Part shown: piece after piece, positions 55,295 through 64,000 of the stretch | Numbering within the stretch: position 1 is the stretch's first letter | How the letters are laid out: every line of letters begins with the position of its first letter | From: Phyllobacterium myrsinacearum | GTDB taxonomy: Bacteria > Pseudomonadota > Alphaproteobacteria > Rhizobiales > Rhizobiaceae | Length of the DNA stretch: 64,000 bases | Direction: 5' to 3' | Assembly (NCBI RefSeq): GCF_002980555.1 | Contig: NZ_PVBT01000001.1 | Span: forward strand, 1,178,001 to 1,242,000 | Notes under the pieces: model-generated | The model's input: the letters and a program-made list of their open reading frames with translations, nothing else | What the model was told of the DNA's origin: nothing | Databases searched by the model: none | Made by a program: the position numbers and the translations under genes

Positions 55295-56323
55295 ATGAAA
55301 CTCAAGGAACTGGCTGAACAACTGGGCCTCTCGCAAACGACCGTCAGTCGTGCCCTGAACGGCTATCCCGAAGTCAACAAGGCCACGCGAGAGCGCGTCA
55401 GCCAGGCGGCGCAAAAATACGGCTACAGTGCCAATGCCAATGCCCGCCGCCTTGCCATCGGCCGTATCGGCGCCATCGGCATCCTGATGCCGCGCGACCG
55501 CAGCGAACGTTTCGGCCCGCATACGAGCGAATTCTTCTCCGGTCTGGCCGAACAGCTGTCGCAGCACGAAATGGACCTGCTGATGAGCCCGAGCATCAAC
55601 AATGACGAGCTTGCGGCCTACCGGCGGCTGATTTCCAGCAAGCGCGTGGACGGCATCATCATCACCGGCCCCACCCTGATGGACGAGCGCGTGGCCATGC
55701 TGACGGAAGCGAAATTTCCCTTTGTGCTGCACGGACGAACCAATATCGCCGCCCCGCATGCCTGGCTCGACATCGACAATGCCGGCGCCTTCCGGCAGGC
55801 GGCATCGCATCTGATCGATCTTGGCCACCGGCATATCGCGATGATTGACGGGCTGAAGGGCCACACGTTTTCCGAGCACCGCGAAATGGGCTATCGCGAA
55901 GCGCTGGTCGAGCGCGGCATTGCCGTTGATCCGCGCTTCATCGTGCATGAACGTTTTTCCGATGAGACCGGTTTTCACGAGGCACAGCGGCTTTTGTCCT
56001 ATACGCCGCATCCCACGGCTATTCTCGCCGGCTCGATGATGACGGCGCTCGGCATTTTCCGCGCCATCCGCTCAAAGGGCTACGAACTGGGCAAGGAAGT
56101 CTCCGTGATCGCCCATGACGACGTGTTTCCCTATCTCAATGCCAGCAACATGGTGCCGGCCATGACCACCACCCGGTCGTCGATCCGCTCCGCCGGGTCG
56201 CGTATTGCCGAGCTGCTGGTGCGTGTCCTCGACGGCGAACCGGTCGAGAATATCCACGAGATATGGCCCGTAGAACTTATCCTGCGCCAGTCGAGCGGTC
56301 CGCCCGTCGCCCCGCGCCGGTGA
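55295..56323 (+). CDS. thuR: LacI family transcriptional regulator, ThuR
   Basis: A 342-residue repressor. The helix-turn-helix MKLKELAEQLGLSQTTVSRA is followed by the hinge helix (ANARRLAIGRIG region) and a periplasmic-binding-like sugar domain (GAIGILMPRDRS, RVDGIIITGPT, and VSVIAHDDVFPYLN). The divergent thuE operon and three palindromes AGCGCT-centred between them make it their repressor, probably released by trehalose or a keto-derivative. Start ATG 55295; a TTG 9 bases before is less likely. Confidence 0.9.
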   Translation: MKLKELAEQLGLSQTTVSRALNGYPEVNKATRERVSQAAQKYGYSANANARRLAIGRIGAIGILMPRDRSERFGPHTSEFFSGLAEQLSQHEMDLLMSPSINNDELAAYRRLISSKRVDGIIITGPTLMDERVAMLTEAKFPFVLHGRTNIAAPHAWLDIDNAGAFRQAASHLIDLGHRHIAMIDGLKGHTFSEHREMGYREALVERGIAVDPRFIVHERFSDETGFHEAQRLLSYTPHPTAILAGSMMTALGIFRAIRSKGYELGKEVSVIAHDDVFPYLNASNMVPAMTTTRSSIRSAGSRIAELLVRVLDGEPVENIHEIWPVELILRQSSGPPVAPRR

Positions 56324-56493
56324 CGTCGCCTGGTCAAGCGTCTGCGCTCGGCGATTCGGACGAAAGCTGTCATGATACTGTGATATCCAATTGGAAACCG
56401 ACGGAACAATGCCCCGAATGGGTGCATTTCTGCCCGCACATGCCCCGTAACCAAGCTTCCAGCATTGCCGCAACGGAATATTAAGCACTTGTA

Positions 56494-56534
56494 GAACAAT
56501 GCTGGAACAGATAGTGTTTGTTCTGGTTTTGTTT
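56494..56534 (+). promoter_or_regulatory. LexA (SOS) box upstream of lexA
   Basis: GAAC at 56494-56497 and GAAC at 56505-56508 are 7 bases apart, the reverse form of the alphaproteobacterial LexA box GTTC-N7-GTTC. A second, weaker copy GTTC-N7-GTTT is at 56520-56534. Both lie within 70 bases of the lexA start, so lexA represses itself. Confidence 0.85.
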
Positions 56535-56561
56535 TTCCGATTCCCTGCTAAAGGATCGCCG

Positions 56562-57281
56562 ATGCTCACGCGTAAACAACATGAACTTCTTCTCTTCATT
56601 CATGAGCGTCTGAAGGAGACAGGCATTCCGCCATCCTTCGACGAAATGAAGGATGCGCTGGATCTGGCCTCCAAATCCGGCATTCACCGGCTGATCACCG
56701 CGCTGGAAGAGCGCGGCTTCATTCGCCGGCTTGCCAACCGGGCACGCGCGCTGGAAGTCCTGCGCCTGCCCGACTCCATCGCACCCGGCCTCAACAGCCA
56801 GAGAAAGTTCGAGCCGAGCGTCATCGAGGGCAGTCTCGGACGCAATGTGGCCCCGCCGAAACCGCAGCCGCGCGCCTCCAATGACATGGACATGCCTGCC
56901 AATGTCAGCATTCCCGTCATGGGCCGGATTGCCGCCGGTGTGCCGATTTCCGCCATCCAGAACCAGACCCACATGCTCAGCCTGCCGCCTGATATGATCG
57001 GCAGCGGCGAGCATTACGCGCTTGAGGTCAAGGGTGACTCGATGATCGAAGCGGGCATTTTTGACGGCGATACCGTTGTCATCAAGCGCGGCGACACCGC
57101 GAGCCCCGGCGAAATCATCGTGGCGCTGGTCGATGACGAGGAAGCCACCCTCAAGCGGTTTCGCCGCAAGGGTGCCTCGATTGCCCTGGAAGCGGCCAAT
57201 CCTGCCTATGAAACGCGGATCTTCGGACCGGACCGCGTGCGGGTGCAGGGCAAGCTTGTCGGCCTGATCCGCCGTTACTGA
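56562..57281 (+). CDS. lexA: SOS response repressor LexA
   Basis: A 239-residue repressor. The N-terminal winged helix has [19 protein letters not shown] and [19 protein letters not shown]. The self-cleavage Ala-Gly bond is in RIAAGVPIS, and the catalytic Ser and Lys are in [15 protein letters not shown] and EATLKRFRR. RecA-stimulated cleavage lifts repression of the SOS genes. Start ATG 56562 fits the family; the upstream in-frame part covers the operator. It converges on comEC with a 7-base overlap. Confidence 0.96.
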   Translation: MLTRKQHELLLFIHERLKETGIPPSFDEMKDALDLASKSGIHRLITALEERGFIRRLANRARALEVLRLPDSIAPGLNSQRKFEPSVIEGSLGRNVAPPKPQPRASNDMDMPANVSIPVMGRIAAGVPISAIQNQTHMLSLPPDMIGSGEHYALEVKGDSMIEAGIFDGDTVVIKRGDTASPGEIIVALVDDEEATLKRFRRKGASIALEAANPAYETRIFGPDRVRVQGKLVGLIRRY

Positions 57282-59746
57282 CCGTCCGCAGCGTCCCGTC
57301 CGGCATTGTTCGGGACGCCTTTGGCCGCATGGGCCTTGCGCGAACGCTCCGGCCGGTTGCGCGCCGCATTGGAATGGATGCGATAGCTGTTCCATGGCCG
57401 GTCCGGCGGACCGATCGCGAAGGTCAGACGGGCCGACTGCACTCTTTGCTCCAATGCTTCTGCGGCTTTCGACACATCCGTCAGGTCGCCCTGCCCTTGC
57501 GCAGCCGAACCAAACCGGATTTCGGCGGCGCCGTTCAACGCCAGATCGCGGCGCGTGATCACCATCGGGCCGGGCACGGGGCAAGCGGCTTCGACACCGG
57601 CAAAGCCCAGCACGACAATATTGCCCGCGTTGCAGGCCGCATCCCGTTGCGCGGGATCATCCGTATAGGCAATGATGAGGCCGCCCGGCTCACGCGTGAT
57701 ACAGAGCTTTCCGGCGCATTCGAACGCGCCCTCCAATGCTACTTTGCCGCTTCCTGCCGGTTTGACGATCTGATCCAGCCCATAGCCCTGCCGCCAGTTG
57801 TCGAGGGTGAAGGCACCGCCCAGCGGGCGATTGATCATCAACGCCGTGCCATTGCGCGCACCGGCCAGCCGGCCATCCTCCGACAGGACGATATCCGGCA
57901 GCGCTGCGCGTGCCATGATCAGGGCGGCGGCAGCAAACAGCGGCAGGCTGCAAAGGCGCAGCCATGATGACGGGAGAATGAGGATCACAAGCCCCACGCT
58001 CATCAGGATCAGGCTCGGCTGCGGCATCGGACCGGGATTGCCCGAGGGCGAGAGCGCCGCCACGTGATGGGCAATGAAGACCACGAGGTCGATGCCGCGT
58101 TCCATGACGGCGAAGGACAGAAAATCCAGATCGAACGGCATCAGCAGCAACGCCAGTACGGCGAAAGGCATGACCAGAACCGAGACCACCGGCAAGGCGA
58201 AGGCGTTGCCGATCAGTCCAAGCGGCGCGGTATTGTTGAAATGGTAGGCGGCAAAGATCGCGCTGGCCGACCCGGCGACCAGGGATGTGAGGGCGATATC
58301 ACTGACATGGTCGCCGATCTTGCCGGGCAATTGCAGCAAGAGGCCGCTGCGGGATGCACGCCGGGCATTCCGGGCGGTCCTGCGCGGCGACCACCAGCCG
58401 TAAAATGCGATCAGTGCGGCCGTGGCCGAGTAGGACATCTGGAAGCTTGGCCCCATCACCTCATGCGGCGCGATGGCGATGGTCACCAGAGCAGCCAGAG
58501 CGACATTGCGCAAAGACAAGGCGGCACGATCCGCCGTCATGGCGACAAGCATCACGCCGAGCATGACAAAGCTGCGCTGGGCCGCCACGTCCATACCAGA
58601 GAGCAGCAGATAGAACGCCGACGCCAGCAACGCCGCGCAGGCCGAAAACTTCTTGATGGGATAGCGTGCAGCAAAATCCGGGAAAAAGGCCATGCCGGCA
58701 CGCAGCGAGCCGATAACGATTCCAGCCACAAGCGCCATGTGCAATCCCGAGATGGAGAGGATGTGCGACAGGCCGCTCAGCCGCATGGCGTTGTTGGTGG
58801 CGTCGCTGATGCCATCGCGCTGGCCGGTGATCAGCGACGCGGCAATGGCTCCGGTTTCGCCGGGCATATGACCGGCAATGCGATCGGTCAGTGTCTGGCG
58901 CATTGTGGCAACCATGAGCAATGTTCTGGTTGTCAAATCAGCTGGTTCCGGCAGGGCAACCGCTTCGGGCCTGCCGAGAAAGAAGCCGCTGCCGCCGATG
59001 CCCCTGTAGTAATTGTGGAAGGCAAAGTCGTAATTGCCCGATCGCACCGGCCCGGATGGCGGGCGCAGATGCACCAGTCCGCGCAAACCGCTGCCTATGG
59101 CAGCATCCGCAGGCAGGGCGCGGGCCGATACAACCAGCCTTGCCGGGGCATAGCGCAGTTGCGGGCGTTCCGTGGCTATCACATCCACCGTCACGCGCCA
59201 GCCGCCCCGCCCGGCACGGTTGATCGCGGCGATGCGGCCGGTCAGCCGCGTGGTGACGGCAGAACCGAGCATCGGCGTATCCAGACGCAGCGTTTCCAGC
59301 TTGGCGCAGAGCATGCCCGCCACAATCAGCAGGGCAGCGGAAAGGCACATCCCCGCCAGATGCCGTTCATGCGCCAGGAGCTTGAACCCGGCAAGGGCGG
59401 TCAATCCAAAGAGAATGGCGCTCAGCCGCGGTTCCGATGGCAGGCAGAAATAGACGATGGCGCCGCTGCCGGCAAAAACCGGAACAAACAGGAAAAGGCT
59501 GCCGCGATCATGGTCCCGCCAGAATGCCTGGGAGATTGCTGGAAGCAGATCACGCCCCAACCCAATACGCCAACGCAGCCTTGCCGACAGACTCACGCGT
59601 GGTGCGCCAACAGCATTATCCCGCGGCATTTGAGTCGCAATACCCGGCTCATCGTCCGCCGGACGATCAAAAAACTGTCGTTCACTCGTTTGTGTACTGG
59701 TGGCCGGCCCCTGCATTTGCCTCCAATTCTGCCTATGCCCTTGCAC
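57275..59746 (-). CDS. comEC: ComEC/Rec2 family competence channel protein
   Basis: An 823-residue inner membrane protein. It has an N-terminal DUF4131 region, then the Competence domain with [19 protein letters not shown], and many helices (at least ten). The C-terminal metallo-beta-lactamase-like part is degenerate, without the HxHxDH motif, as is common in this order. It would transport single-stranded DNA in natural uptake. Start ATG 59746, with an in-frame choice nearer the first helix. The end overlaps lexA. Confidence 0.88.
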   Translation of the reverse strand: MQGHRQNWRQMQGPATSTQTSERQFFDRPADDEPGIATQMPRDNAVGAPRVSLSARLRWRIGLGRDLLPAISQAFWRDHDRGSLFLFVPVFAGSGAIVYFCLPSEPRLSAILFGLTALAGFKLLAHERHLAGMCLSAALLIVAGMLCAKLETLRLDTPMLGSAVTTRLTGRIAAINRAGRGGWRVTVDVIATERPQLRYAPARLVVSARALPADAAIGSGLRGLVHLRPPSGPVRSGNYDFAFHNYYRGIGGSGFFLGRPEAVALPEPADLTTRTLLMVATMRQTLTDRIAGHMPGETGAIAASLITGQRDGISDATNNAMRLSGLSHILSISGLHMALVAGIVIGSLRAGMAFFPDFAARYPIKKFSACAALLASAFYLLLSGMDVAAQRSFVMLGVMLVAMTADRAALSLRNVALAALVTIAIAPHEVMGPSFQMSYSATAALIAFYGWWSPRRTARNARRASRSGLLLQLPGKIGDHVSDIALTSLVAGSASAIFAAYHFNNTAPLGLIGNAFALPVVSVLVMPFAVLALLLMPFDLDFLSFAVMERGIDLVVFIAHHVAALSPSGNPGPMPQPSLILMSVGLVILILPSSWLRLCSLPLFAAAALIMARAALPDIVLSEDGRLAGARNGTALMINRPLGGAFTLDNWRQGYGLDQIVKPAGSGKVALEGAFECAGKLCITREPGGLIIAYTDDPAQRDAACNAGNIVVLGFAGVEAACPVPGPMVITRRDLALNGAAEIRFGSAAQGQGDLTDVSKAAEALEQRVQSARLTFAIGPPDRPWNSYRIHSNAARNRPERSRKAHAAKGVPNNAGRDAADGQ

Positions 59747-59828
59747 GACAGCGCTCCTATGCTACATCAACGCCAGATCAAATCGATTGGATGTTAGGCT
59801 AATGGCCGAGACGTCTGTTGGAGTCCTT

Positions 59829-61253
59829 ATGTCGTCACCTGTTGTTACCCGTTTTGCACCCTCCCCGACCGGATACCTCCATATTGGCGGTGCCCGCACG
59901 GCCCTGTTCAACTGGCTCTATGCCAAGCACACCGGCGGGAAGATGCTGCTGCGCATCGAAGACACGGATCGCGAACGCTCCTCGGAAGCGGCTGTCACGG
60001 CCATTCTCGATGGCCTGAAATGGCTGGGCCTTGATTGGGATGGCGATGCGGTGTCGCAGTATGAGCGCGCGCCCCGTCACCGGGAGGTTGCCGAGGAACT
60101 CGTTGCCAAGGGCAAGGCCTATTATTGCTATGCCTCACCGGCAGAACTTGAGGAAATGCGCGAAAAGGCGCGCGCCGAGGGCCGCCCGCCGCGCTATGAC
60201 GGCCGCTGGCGCGATCGTGATCCGAAGGAAGCCCCTGCGGGCCTCAAGCCGGTTATCCGCATCAAGGCACCGCAGGACGGCGAAACGCTCGTGCGCGACC
60301 TCGTGCAGGGCGATGTGCGCTTTCCCAACAAGGATCTCGATGATTTCATCATCCTGCGTTCCGACGGCAATCCGACCTACATGCACGCGGTTGTCGTCGA
60401 TGACCATGATATGGGCGTCACCCACATCATCCGCGGCGACGATCACCTGACCAATGCGGCGCGTCAGGCCATCATCTATGATGCGATGGGCTGGGCTATC
60501 CCGGTCATGGGCCATATTCCGCTCATCCACGGTGCGGATGGGGCAAAACTGTCGAAGCGTCACGGCGCGCTCGGTGTCGAGGCTTATCGGGCCATGGGTT
60601 ATCTGCCTGCGGCCTTGCGCAACTATCTCGTCCGGCTCGGCTGGAGCCATGGCGACGACGAAATCATGTCCGATGCCCAGATGATCGAGTGGTTCGAAAT
60701 TTCCGATATCAATCGCGGCGCATCGCGTTTCGACTTTCAGAAGCTCGAGGCGATCAACGGCCACTACATGCGGTTCTCCGCCGATGCCGATCTGGTCAAG
60801 GCGATGATCGACATCCTGCCTGAGATTGAGGGCGGCGCGGACATTCTGTCGCGGCTCAATGACCGGACCCGCCAGCAGTTGCTCGCGGCCATGCCCGGCC
60901 TGAAGGAGCGTGCCAAGACGCTGGTCGAACTGGCGGACAGTGCAAAGTACCTGTTTGCACAGCGCCCGCTGGCGCTGGACGAAAAAGCCGCCGGCCTTCT
61001 GAACGAAGAAGGCCTGGGCGTGCTTTCCGGCGTTTTCCCGGCACTATCGGCCGTCAATGACTGGACCGCCGAAGCCTTGGATGCGGCGGTGCGGGTTCAT
61101 GCGGAAAACACCGGGTTGAAGCTGGGTAAAATTGCCCAGCCCCTGCGCGCCGCGCTGACGGGAAGAGCAACATCTCCGGGGGTTTTCGACGTGCTGGCGG
61201 TGCTTGGCCGCGAGGAGTCGCTGGGGCGTATCGAGGACCGGATAAAAGGTTAA
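59829..61253 (+). CDS. gltX: Glutamyl-tRNA synthetase
   Basis: A 474-residue class I synthetase. The HIGH-type motif is [19 protein letters not shown], and the KMSKS-type motif is [11 protein letters not shown]. The tRNA-binding C-terminal domain has [19 protein letters not shown]. It joins glutamate to tRNA-Glu (and perhaps tRNA-Gln, as a non-discriminating enzyme). Start ATG 59829 follows GGAG; ATG 59802 is possible. It is divergent from comEC. Confidence 0.97.
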   Translation: MSSPVVTRFAPSPTGYLHIGGARTALFNWLYAKHTGGKMLLRIEDTDRERSSEAAVTAILDGLKWLGLDWDGDAVSQYERAPRHREVAEELVAKGKAYYCYASPAELEEMREKARAEGRPPRYDGRWRDRDPKEAPAGLKPVIRIKAPQDGETLVRDLVQGDVRFPNKDLDDFIILRSDGNPTYMHAVVVDDHDMGVTHIIRGDDHLTNAARQAIIYDAMGWAIPVMGHIPLIHGADGAKLSKRHGALGVEAYRAMGYLPAALRNYLVRLGWSHGDDEIMSDAQMIEWFEISDINRGASRFDFQKLEAINGHYMRFSADADLVKAMIDILPEIEGGADILSRLNDRTRQQLLAAMPGLKERAKTLVELADSAKYLFAQRPLALDEKAAGLLNEEGLGVLSGVFPALSAVNDWTAEALDAAVRVHAENTGLKLGKIAQPLRAALTGRATSPGVFDVLAVLGREESLGRIEDRIKG

Positions 61254-61555
61254 TCCGCAGCCCTGACGGTGCATTTTTTGCATTGCAACATTGCGCCGTT
61301 CGGCTACGGTGTCGTGCCTGAGAAAATCAGGATAAAGACCTTGGAAAGAGGTCGAGGCTTTGGGCCAGTACGCTGAACGCAGAGGTCAGAAAATCACCTG
61401 CCTGGAAGGAACAACCTGTTTCAAAGGCATACTGGAATATGAAGTAACTCGTGTGCTTTCACTTCCGAAGTTCGACGAGAGTCTACTGCTCAAGCAGCGA
61501 ACTTCGGAATGGTACACGGGATGTCAGCGGGAGCTGAAGCAAGAAAGGAACGGCA
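61254..61555 (+). other. Leader region of gltA with a long hairpin
   Basis: About 300 bases without a convincing gene. A strong structure is TTCCGAAGTTCG (61463-61474) pairing with CGAACTTCGGAA (61498-61509), 12 perfect pairs, with an inner CTGCT/AGCAG (61486-61490 and 61493-61497) stacked on it and an 11-base bulge. A smaller GACCT/AGGTC pair is at 61337-61353. A 67-codon frame at 61360-61563 overlaps the gltA start and looks spurious. Confidence 0.55.
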
Positions 61556-62848
61556 ATGTCTGAGAATAGCGTCAACATCGATCTGAATGGTCACGAGTTT
61601 GCGTTACCGATTAAAAAAGGCACCATCGGACCTGATGTCGTGGACATTGGAACACTCTACAAGAACACGGGTGCATTCACCTACGATCCGGGTTTTACAT
61701 CCACAGCCTCCTGCGAGTCGCAGATCACCTACATCGATGGTGACGAAGGCATTTTGCTGCATCGCGGCTATCCGATCGAACAACTCGCCGAAAAGGGCGA
61801 CTTCCTCGAAACCTGCTATCTCCTGCTTTACGGCGAACTGCCGACAAAGAGCCAGAAGCATGATTTCGACTATCGCGTGACGCACCACACCATGGTGCAT
61901 GAACAGATGTCGCGCTTCTTCAGCGGCTTCCGCCGTGACGCCCATCCCATGGCTGTCATGGTCGGCTGCGTCGGCGCCCTGTCTGCATTCTATCACGACT
62001 CGACCGATATTTCGGACCCGCATCAGCGCATGGTTGCATCCATCCGCATGATCGCCAAGATTCCGACCCTGGCTGCCATGGCCTACAAGTACCATATCGG
62101 CCAGCCCTTCGTTTACCCGAAGAACAATCTCGATTTCGCCACCAACTTCCTGCACATGTGCTTTGCCGTGCCGTGCGAAGATTACGTCCCAAATCCGGTT
62201 CTTGCCCGCGCAATGGACCGGATTTTCATTTTGCACGCCGATCACGAGCAGAATGCCTCGACCTCGACGGTGCGGCTTGCCGGTTCGTCCGGTGCCAATC
62301 CGTTCGCCTGTATCGCTGCGGGCATTGCCTGCCTCTGGGGCCCGGCCCATGGCGGTGCCAATGAGGCCGCGCTCAACATGCTCGGCGAAATCGGTACGGT
62401 TGACCGCATCCCCGAATTCATCAACCGCGCCAAGGACAAGAACGATCCGTTCCGCCTGATGGGCTTTGGTCACCGCGTCTACAAGAACTACGATCCGCGC
62501 GCCAAGATCATGCAGCAGACCACCAAGGAAGTTCTCGCCGAACTCGGCATCAAGGACGATCCGCTGCTCGATGTCGCCATGGAACTGGAGCGCATTGCCC
62601 TGACCGATGAATATTTCATCGAAAAGAAGCTCTATCCGAATGTCGACTTCTATTCCGGCATCACCTTGAAGGCGCTCGGCTTCCCCACCACCATGTTCAC
62701 GGTGCTGTTCGCCGTTGCCCGCACCGTCGGCTGGATTGCGCAGTGGAAGGAAATGATCGAAGACCCGCACCAGAAGATCGGTCGCCCGCGCCAGCTCTAC
62801 ACCGGTGCAACGCAGCGCGACTACGTTCCGGTCGGCAACCGCAAATAA
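61556..62848 (+). CDS. gltA: Citrate synthase, type II
   Basis: A 430-residue hexameric-type citrate synthase, first step of the TCA cycle. Landmarks are [20 protein letters not shown] near the start, the active site histidines in [16 protein letters not shown] and [14 protein letters not shown], and the aspartate in [12 protein letters not shown]. The N-terminal beta region is of the NADH-sensitive type. Start ATG 61556 follows AAAGGAACGGCA; a 300-base structured leader precedes it. A bidirectional terminator follows. Confidence 0.97.
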   Translation: MSENSVNIDLNGHEFALPIKKGTIGPDVVDIGTLYKNTGAFTYDPGFTSTASCESQITYIDGDEGILLHRGYPIEQLAEKGDFLETCYLLLYGELPTKSQKHDFDYRVTHHTMVHEQMSRFFSGFRRDAHPMAVMVGCVGALSAFYHDSTDISDPHQRMVASIRMIAKIPTLAAMAYKYHIGQPFVYPKNNLDFATNFLHMCFAVPCEDYVPNPVLARAMDRIFILHADHEQNASTSTVRLAGSSGANPFACIAAGIACLWGPAHGGANEAALNMLGEIGTVDRIPEFINRAKDKNDPFRLMGFGHRVYKNYDPRAKIMQQTTKEVLAELGIKDDPLLDVAMELERIALTDEYFIEKKLYPNVDFYSGITLKALGFPTTMFTVLFAVARTVGWIAQWKEMIEDPHQKIGRPRQLYTGATQRDYVPVGNRK

Positions 62849-62865
62849 GATCATCCAGAATACGA

Positions 62866-62891
62866 AAAAAGGCGCCGTTCGGCGCCTTTTT
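62866..62891 (+). terminator. Bidirectional intrinsic terminator between gltA and lpxB
   Basis: AAAAAGGCGCC (62866-62876) and GGCGCCTTTTT (62881-62891) form an 11-base perfect stem, loop GTTC, with T-runs on both strands. It lies 18 bases after gltA and 21 bases after the lpxB end. Confidence 0.92.
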
Positions 62892-62911
62892 CATATCCAG
62901 AAGCCTGTTCC

Positions 62912-64000
62912 TCAGGCCCTCTGATGCACGTATTCAAGGACTTTCCCGGCGGCAATCTCGCCGGATGGCCGTTCGGTCTGCATCAGCGCCGCGATCTCAT
63001 CGAAACCTTCGAGTTGCAAGGCCCTGGCATGGCCGGGCTTCAGCAACTGTTCGATTTCGCGGGCCAGCGGACCGGGACGAACGAACTGGTTGAAATATTC
63101 CTGCACGACCCGCTTGTCGGCGATGATATTGGGCAAGGCGGCGCTCCACACCTTGATGCGCGGCGCAATGAACATCCGCGCCAGCCAGTCAGGCCGGTAG
63201 GAGAGCACCGTCGGGATGCGTGCCAGTGCGAGTTCGAGCGATACGGTGCCCGAAGCGGCGAGCGCGGCATCGGCTTCGGCAAAGGCTTTCAGACGCTCCG
63301 CTTCACCCACCACGATGTTGGGCTGGACTTTCCAGCCGGCGGTGAGCTGGCGCACCAGGGGTTCGACCTTGGGAAGCGTCGGCAATGTCAGCCTGAAGCG
63401 GTTTCCCCGCTCTGCCAAAAGGTCAATTGCTTCGCCGAAGGGCTTGGAAAGGCTTGATATTTCAGCTCTACGTGATCCCGGCAGGACAACAAGATTATGT
63501 TCGGTTCTATCAGCGAAACCGCTTTCCCGTACCCGGTTCCGTTCCGCAGCCGCCAACAGCGGGGCATGAGTCACCAGCCTGTGGCCGACATAGGTGGCGG
63601 GCGGACCGTCGAGATCTTTCAAGGCCTGCACTTCAAACGGCAAAATCGCCAGCACATGATCGATATAACCGCGCATGGCCTTGGCGCGCTCCGGGCGCCA
63701 GGCCCAGACTGAGGGGCTGATATAGTTGATAATCGGGATCGATGGGTCGGCAGCCCGCACCTTGCGGGCAACGCGATGGGTAAAATCCGGGCTGTCGATA
63801 ATGACGAGGCAATCGGGTTTCGCCGCGATGATGGCTTTGGACAGTTGGGCGATGCGGCGGATGAGCTGCGGCAGTTTGGTGACGATGGCCGTCAGGCCGA
63901 CCAGAGCGATTTCGTGCTGGTCGAACAGGGAGTTGAGACCGAGAGCCGAAAGATGCTCCCCGCCAACGCCGGTCAAGGTCACCTCGCCCGGATATTGCCG
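62912..64000 (-). CDS. lpxB: Lipid-A-disaccharide synthase (partial, cut by right edge)
   Basis: The reverse strand gives the C-terminal 360 or so residues of LpxB, running past the right edge; the frame stays open before TLTGVGGEHLSALGL. It joins UDP-diacylglucosamine to lipid X to form the lipid A disaccharide at the inner membrane. Family landmarks are DSPDFTHRVARKVR, YISPSVWAWRPERAKAM, the block VVLPGSRRAEISSL and the sugar-binding ALAASGTVSLELAL. It fits with kdsA in this window for lipopolysaccharide synthesis. The N-terminal glycine-rich start is outside the window. Confidence 0.95.
   Translation of the reverse strand, partial: RQYPGEVTLTGVGGEHLSALGLNSLFDQHEIALVGLTAIVTKLPQLIRRIAQLSKAIIAAKPDCLVIIDSPDFTHRVARKVRAADPSIPIINYISPSVWAWRPERAKAMRGYIDHVLAILPFEVQALKDLDGPPATYVGHRLVTHAPLLAAAERNRVRESGFADRTEHNLVVLPGSRRAEISSLSKPFGEAIDLLAERGNRFRLTLPTLPKVEPLVRQLTAGWKVQPNIVVGEAERLKAFAEADAALAASGTVSLELALARIPTVLSYRPDWLARMFIAPRIKVWSAALPNIIADKRVVQEYFNQFVRPGPLAREIEQLLKPGHARALQLEGFDEIAALMQTERPSGEIAAGKVLEYVHQRA

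Noticed and set aside
61360-61563. A 67-codon frame before gltA
   Set aside because: It uses a weak start, overlaps the gltA start and spans the long hairpin. Nothing in the product is recognisable.

Overview
The window is a gene-dense chromosomal segment of an alphaproteobacterium, most likely in the order Hyphomicrobiales (Rhizobiales) and probably near Phyllobacterium, Brucella/Ochrobactrum or Mesorhizobium. The supports are a fused ispDF, a dusB-ntrB-ntrC operon, pyruvate dehydrogenase genes in the order pdhA-pdhB-pdhC with a lipoyl domain on E1 beta, a trpD-trpC-moaC-moeA run, a GAAC-N7-GAAC LexA box, and a Thu-type disaccharide operon. This placement comes from reading the proteins; no database search was run.

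Layout. 1-1957: the end of a sugar ABC ATPase gene, cut by the left edge, divergent from a GntR regulator. 1975-2916: a DUF1349 protein and a small unknown protein. 3202-7043: a ferric iron uptake operon fbpABC. 7111-13808: mixed accessory genes (DUF1993, DUF6481, a MarR-GNAT fusion, a molybdate-binding Mop protein, an aldo/keto reductase, an EF-hand-like secreted protein, an SDR). 13900-17750: a metal block with copC-copD, a histidine phosphatase with a changed motif, and a cobalamin riboswitch ahead of cbtB-cbtA. 17751-19175: a DMT-family protein and an AT-rich stretch with an orphan protein. 19176-22797: dusB-ntrB-ntrC. 22963-27123: ispDF, cinA, a GNAT, a likely small RNA gene, a methyltransferase and a DUF1062 protein.

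27200-35126 is one long minus-strand block for lipoate-dependent metabolism: pdhA, pdhB, pdhC, an SGNH hydrolase, lpdA, two small membrane proteins, lipA and a RatA/Coq10-type protein. 35255-43000 continues on the minus strand with ftsB, eno, kdsA, a VOC protein, pyrG, an L,D-transpeptidase, secG and tpiA. 43155-48615 is a plus-strand run: a PpiD-like foldase, trpD, trpC, moaC, moeA. 48706-56323 is a complete thuEFGKAB-thuR cassette for trehalose-like disaccharides, with three LacI-type operators, lying between moeA and lexA. 56562-64000 holds lexA, comEC, gltX, gltA and an lpxB cut by the right edge.

Most of the window is ordinary housekeeping DNA. I saw no insertion sequence, prophage, CRISPR array, rRNA or tRNA. 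The points most worth a second look are a promoter-hairpin-terminator unit at 25191-25366 that looks like an unannotated small RNA, an unpaired plus-strand terminator at 13009-13034, a structured leader before gltA, the B12/cobalt block with its CHG-motif phosphatase and unknown membrane-anchored protein, and the apparent insertion of the thu cassette into a conserved moeA-lexA junction.
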